Source of the DNA: Oscillospiraceae bacterium
GTDB taxonomy: Bacteria; Bacillota; Clostridia; Oscillospirales; UBA929
Direction: 5' to 3'
Assembly (NCBI GenBank): GCA_031271525.1
Contig: JAISVO010000132.1
Coordinates: 1-17,684 of the forward strand
Length of the DNA: 17,684 nt
Shown: one piece after another, positions 14,861 through 17,684 of the stretch
How positions within the stretch are numbered: the first letter of the stretch is position 1
Layout of the letters: each line of letters starts with the position of its first letter
Notes under the pieces: generated by a model
Told to the model about the DNA's origin: nothing
The model's input: only the letters and a program-made list of their open reading frames with translations
Database searches by the model: none
Made by a program: the position numbers and the translations under genes

Positions 14861-15790
14861 TCCATATAGCTGTGTGGAATAGTGGCGGTAGTGATTGCCA
14901 CCGGTGAAATTCCCTACGCCCATTTCAGAGAAGCCGGTATTGATCATGTTGAGCCGGTGACCCTCCGAGTTGATCAGGGCGTGGACGACCCCCACCGCGT
15001 CTCCGTAGCCCGCCGCGATGTTCTCCCCCAGCAGCCGGTATTGGTATCCCGCCGCGAGGGCGCGGTCCTTCGGTTCCTCCCCCCGGAGGTTTACATGCTC
15101 GACGAAGTTTGCGTCGTGCATGTCTTTGCTGTGCGCCCGGGCCGTCGCCGCGAGGGTGTCGTTCCACGTCAGGGGCGCCGCGCCGTGCAGGGCGCGAAAG
15201 GCGTTGGTCAGCTCGAAGACCATCTCCTCGCTGAAGGGGATCGGAACCTTTGCGCCGGGGTTTGCGTAGAGTGCGGCATAGACCCTGTTGCCGTCGTTTT
15301 CGTCCTTATACTCGGTGACGATTTGCCACTCCCCCGGAGCCGCCTTCGGGCGGGTGCCCGGGATTGCGTAAACCGCGTCGGGGACGCCGTTTTGGTTGTG
15401 CACCATCGCGAAACTCCTATACTGCCCGTCGTGGTAAATCCCCCACCCATCAATTTCCCGCCTCGCCGCCCCGAACCCTTCCTCCGGTTCTTCTCCCAAT
15501 ACCGCCGTGCGGGTGGGTCCGTCCCATACGGCGGAGATGCCGAACAGCTCGGCCATCTTCCCGATGGGCAGGTAGTTTGTGCCGTTGTACCCGATACTAA
15601 AGGGCACCTCCGCACCGTTCGTCAAACGGAGCGGTTCCCCCTCCTTAGCGATGTCCGCGCCGTTGGCGCGGATGTTGATGCCGTTGACCGTGATCGGCTG
15701 CCCTTCCGCCTTCGCCGGGGCCGTCACGGTGAAAAAGAGCGCCGCCGCGGAAAGACCCAGCAACAGACTTGGCAAATGAACCTTTTTCAT
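14849..15790 (-). CDS. Secreted CAP-domain (SCP/PR-1, YkwD-like) protein with copper-amine-oxidase-N-like segment
   Basis: This 313-aa exported protein has a Sec signal peptide (MKK, hydrophobic 8-23, cleavage after AKA at residue 28). A segment resembling the copper amine oxidase N-terminal (stalk/wall-binding) domain follows, with NYLPIGKMAELFGISAVWD at residues about 69-87. A middle region of about 100 residues may be a CAP-associated domain. The C-terminal CAP domain starts near residue 190, with ELTNAFRALHGAAPLTWND, HSKDM, GENIAAGY and EGHRLNMINTGFSEMGVG carrying the usual His and Glu cavity residues. Bacterial YkwD-like CAP proteins are extracellular and some are spore-associated; the activity is unclear. 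GGGAGGT (15802-15796) precedes the ATG. It is convergent with lhr (12-base overlap) and divergent from the chemoreceptor gene. Confidence 0.9.
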   Translation of the reverse strand: MKKVHLPSLLLGLSAAALFFTVTAPAKAEGQPITVNGINIRANGADIAKEGEPLRLTNGAEVPFSIGYNGTNYLPIGKMAELFGISAVWDGPTRTAVLGEEPEEGFGAARREIDGWGIYHDGQYRSFAMVHNQNGVPDAVYAIPGTRPKAAPGEWQIVTEYKDENDGNRVYAALYANPGAKVPIPFSEEMVFELTNAFRALHGAAPLTWNDTLAATARAHSKDMHDANFVEHVNLRGEEPKDRALAAGYQYRLLGENIAAGYGDAVGVVHALINSEGHRLNMINTGFSEMGVGNFTGGNHYRHYSTQLYGSPR

Positions 15791-15876
15791 AAAAAACCTC
15801 CCGATTCAATGTCGCGAAAAAAGGGTTAAACATACCTGTGATCAACAAAGAAAGCCAAAATAATGCATTTTTTTAA

Positions 15877-15905
15877 TTGACAAAGATATACTGCAATGAT
15901 ATAAT
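15877..15905 (+). promoter_or_regulatory. Perfect-consensus sigma-A promoter of the chemoreceptor gene
   Basis: TTGACA (15877-15882), a 17-base spacer and TATAAT (15900-15905) match the vegetative consensus exactly. TG at 15897-15898 adds an extended -10, and the preceding AT-rich stretch (about 15860-15876) could serve as an UP element. The transcript should start near 15912, with a leader of about 73 bases containing AGGAGG at 15971-15976. Confidence 0.88.
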
Positions 15906-15928
15906 ACCATAAAAGTCCGTTAAGTCAA
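15901..15928 (-). promoter_or_regulatory. Sigma-A promoter of the CAP-domain gene, overlapping the opposite promoter
   Basis: On the minus strand, TTGACT (15928-15923), a 16-base spacer and TATTAT (15906-15901) form a good promoter with an extended TG before the -10. Its -10 box covers the same bases as the plus-strand TATAAT. The leader of about 100 bases runs to the ATG at 15790. Confidence 0.7.
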
Positions 15929-15984
15929 CAGGCTGCGGGCGGGGGGACACAAAACAAACCCCAATGAATGAGGAGGACGATGAC

Positions 15985-17684
15985 ATGAAAAACCTACGGA
16001 TTTCCATGAAGCTGATCGCGAGCTTCAGCATCGTGCTGGCACTGACCTTGTTGGTCGGAGTGGTCGGTATCATCGGACTGACCCAGATGAGCGCCGCGGC
16101 CGATACAATGTATACAGAGCGTTCCAAGCCTCTCGGTAACCTAGCCTCGGCGATGGAGTACTTCCAACGGGTCCGCGTGCAGACACGCAACGCGATCATC
16201 TACTCCGGCAACGCCGACCAGCTCCGGACGGTGGAAACTGACCTCACCGACCGCCTAAACAACTTTGAAGCTCAGATGGACATTTACGCCCCCACCATCC
16301 TGACCCAAGAAGGTAAAGACGCGGCGGCCGTCATCGTGGATCAGCAGGACCGTGTGATGAGGCCGGGCGTACTACATATTCTCGATCAGGCGAAGCAGGG
16401 CGCGTCCACCGAGACGCTGTTGGAGAGTCTGGCGGTCACCGTTGAGGCGGCTGACATCATCGCGGCGAATATGACCAAACTGTCCCAACTCCGGATGGAC
16501 GTCATGGCGAGTGCCGCGACGGACAACACAAACCTCGGGAACATGCTGCTGATTGTCATCATCGGCGTCATTGTTGTCGCGATTATCATCGGCTTCATCC
16601 TCGCCTTCTACATCTCCGGCTTGATCAGCAAACCGCTGATCGTCCTGAGCAATTTCATGAAGAAGGCGGGTACAACCGGCGACCTCACCCTCTCCCAAGA
16701 AGATGTGGCGGCGATTGGTCTTTATGGGAAGCTGAGGGATGAAACGGGGCAGACGATCGGCAATTCGGCGGCGTTCGTCAACCATATCATCCACGTATCC
16801 GACGCCCTTAGTATCATCGCGAACGGCGATTTGACCCCCGATATCAAGCTGCTGAGCGAACAGGACATGATGGGTCTCTCCCTCACCAAGATGCTGGACT
16901 CCCTCAACAACATGTTCGGGGAGATCCATAACTCCACCAACCAAGTCAGTACCGGCGCAAAGCAAATCGCGGACGGTTCGCAGGCTCTGGCGCAGGGATC
17001 GACCGAGCAGGCGGCGTCGGTGGAGCAGCTGTCATCCTCCATCAGTGAGATTGCCGAAAAGACCAGAACCAATGCCGACATGGCGGGTAAGGCGGCAAAT
17101 CTCGCGAACACGATCATGCGAAACGCCGAAAAGGGCAGCCAGCAGATGAACGAACTGACCGGCGCGGTACGGGACATCAATACGGCGAGCCAAAATATCA
17201 GCAAGGTTATCAAGTCGATTGAGGACATCGCGTTCCAAACCAACATCTTAGCCCTCAACGCTTCGGTGGAAGCGGCGAGAGCGGGCCAGCACGGCAAGGG
17301 CTTCGCCGTCGTCGCGGAAGAGGTGCGGAACTTAGCGACGAAAAGCTCGGAAGCAGCGAAGGACACCGGCGCTTTGATCGCGAATTCGGTGGAGAAAGCC
17401 GAGCTTGGCGCTCGTATCGCCGACGAGACGGCGTCCAGCCTGACCGAAATCGTCGCGGGGATCAACGAGAGCAGCCAGCTTGTGGGCGAGATCGCGAAGA
17501 GCTCCGAAGAGCAAAGTCTCGGTATCGCGCAGATCAACAAGGGGATAGACCAAGTGGCGCAGGTTGTCCAGCAGAACAGCGCCACGGCGGAAGAGAGCGC
17601 CGCCGCGAGCGAGGAGATGAGCGGTCAGTCGATCATGCTGGAGGAGCTGATCGCGCAGTTCAAGCTGAGGGAGGAGCACAACGC
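15985..17684 (+). CDS. Methyl-accepting chemotaxis protein (3' end outside window)
   Basis: The frame is open from the ATG at 15985 to the window edge (566 complete codons). This is a membrane chemoreceptor that senses ligands outside the cell and controls CheA through CheW. TM1 is residues 10-32, followed by a periplasm-like four-helix-bundle sensor domain (about 33-186) and TM2 at 187-210. A HAMP region then follows (SKPLIVLSNFMKKAG, GDLTL), probably with a second HAMP around 270-315. The signalling hairpin tip is IAFQTNILALNASVEAARAG followed by GKGFAVVAEEVRNLA, close to the universal consensus. Ala/Glu/Gln-rich methylation helices flank it. AGGAGG lies eight bases before the ATG. The last visible residues (LIAQFKL) are typical of the C-terminal end of such receptors, so little is missing. 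The ligand is unknown. Confidence 0.96.
   Translation, partial: MKNLRISMKLIASFSIVLALTLLVGVVGIIGLTQMSAAADTMYTERSKPLGNLASAMEYFQRVRVQTRNAIIYSGNADQLRTVETDLTDRLNNFEAQMDIYAPTILTQEGKDAAAVIVDQQDRVMRPGVLHILDQAKQGASTETLLESLAVTVEAADIIAANMTKLSQLRMDVMASAATDNTNLGNMLLIVIIGVIVVAIIIGFILAFYISGLISKPLIVLSNFMKKAGTTGDLTLSQEDVAAIGLYGKLRDETGQTIGNSAAFVNHIIHVSDALSIIANGDLTPDIKLLSEQDMMGLSLTKMLDSLNNMFGEIHNSTNQVSTGAKQIADGSQALAQGSTEQAASVEQLSSSISEIAEKTRTNADMAGKAANLANTIMRNAEKGSQQMNELTGAVRDINTASQNISKVIKSIEDIAFQTNILALNASVEAARAGQHGKGFAVVAEEVRNLATKSSEAAKDTGALIANSVEKAELGARIADETASSLTEIVAGINESSQLVGEIAKSSEEQSLGIAQINKGIDQVAQVVQQNSATAEESAAASEEMSGQSIMLEELIAQFKLREEHN

Noticed and set aside
14882..15829. 315-codon open frame on the plus strand opposite the CAP gene
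   Set aside because: The CAP gene has a signal peptide, domain motifs and a ribosome binding site; the opposite frame is a Val/Arg-rich shadow.

Overview
The window looks like chromosome of a GC-rich, endospore-forming, probably motile bacterium of the class Clostridia (Firmicutes). The main evidence is an adjacent pair of spore-coat morphogenesis genes (sipL-like and spoIVA), strong AGGAGG-type ribosome binding sites, consensus sigma-A promoters, frequent GTG/TTG starts and a methyl-accepting chemotaxis protein. Species and genus cannot be named from the sequence. Most genes are roughly 60-68% GC in the lines I sampled. One methyltransferase-like gene (7078-7635) is clearly lower, about 46%.

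Layout. (1) 1-2804: the 3' part of ftsH, whose stop overlaps the recG start by one base. (2) 2805-5966: a sporulation operon, sipL-spoIVA, preceded by a candidate sigma-E promoter and closed by a strong intrinsic terminator at 5984-6015. In the known systems SpoIVA polymerises at the forespore surface using ATP, and SipL binds it through a LysM domain, so both partners of one complex lie in one transcript here. (3) 6033-6719, minus strand: a metallo-beta-lactamase-fold hydrolase with its own promoter. (4) 6741-7077: a non-coding gap with divergent promoters. (5) 7078-8906: the low-GC methyltransferase-like gene and then a lipoprotein NagZ-type beta-N-acetylhexosaminidase. (6) 8972-14860: a tightly overlapping five-gene operon (two GNAT acetyltransferases, a YbgC-like thioesterase, a small HExxH metallopeptidase and a full-length Lhr-type helicase). 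Its sigma-A promoter has a -10 element inside a perfect 8-bp dyad, a candidate operator. (7) 14849-15790, minus strand: a secreted CAP-domain protein that overlaps the end of lhr tail to tail by 12 bases. (8) 15985-end: a methyl-accepting chemotaxis protein cut by the window edge. It is transcribed divergently from the CAP gene, and the two promoters share their -10 region.

I saw no tRNA, rRNA, CRISPR array, insertion sequence or phage gene. The most interesting points are the sipL-spoIVA unit with its sigma-E-like promoter, the lhr operon with its operator-like dyad, the face-to-face CAP/chemoreceptor promoters, and the compositionally foreign methyltransferase. I found no cluster that is clearly a new defence or metabolic system.
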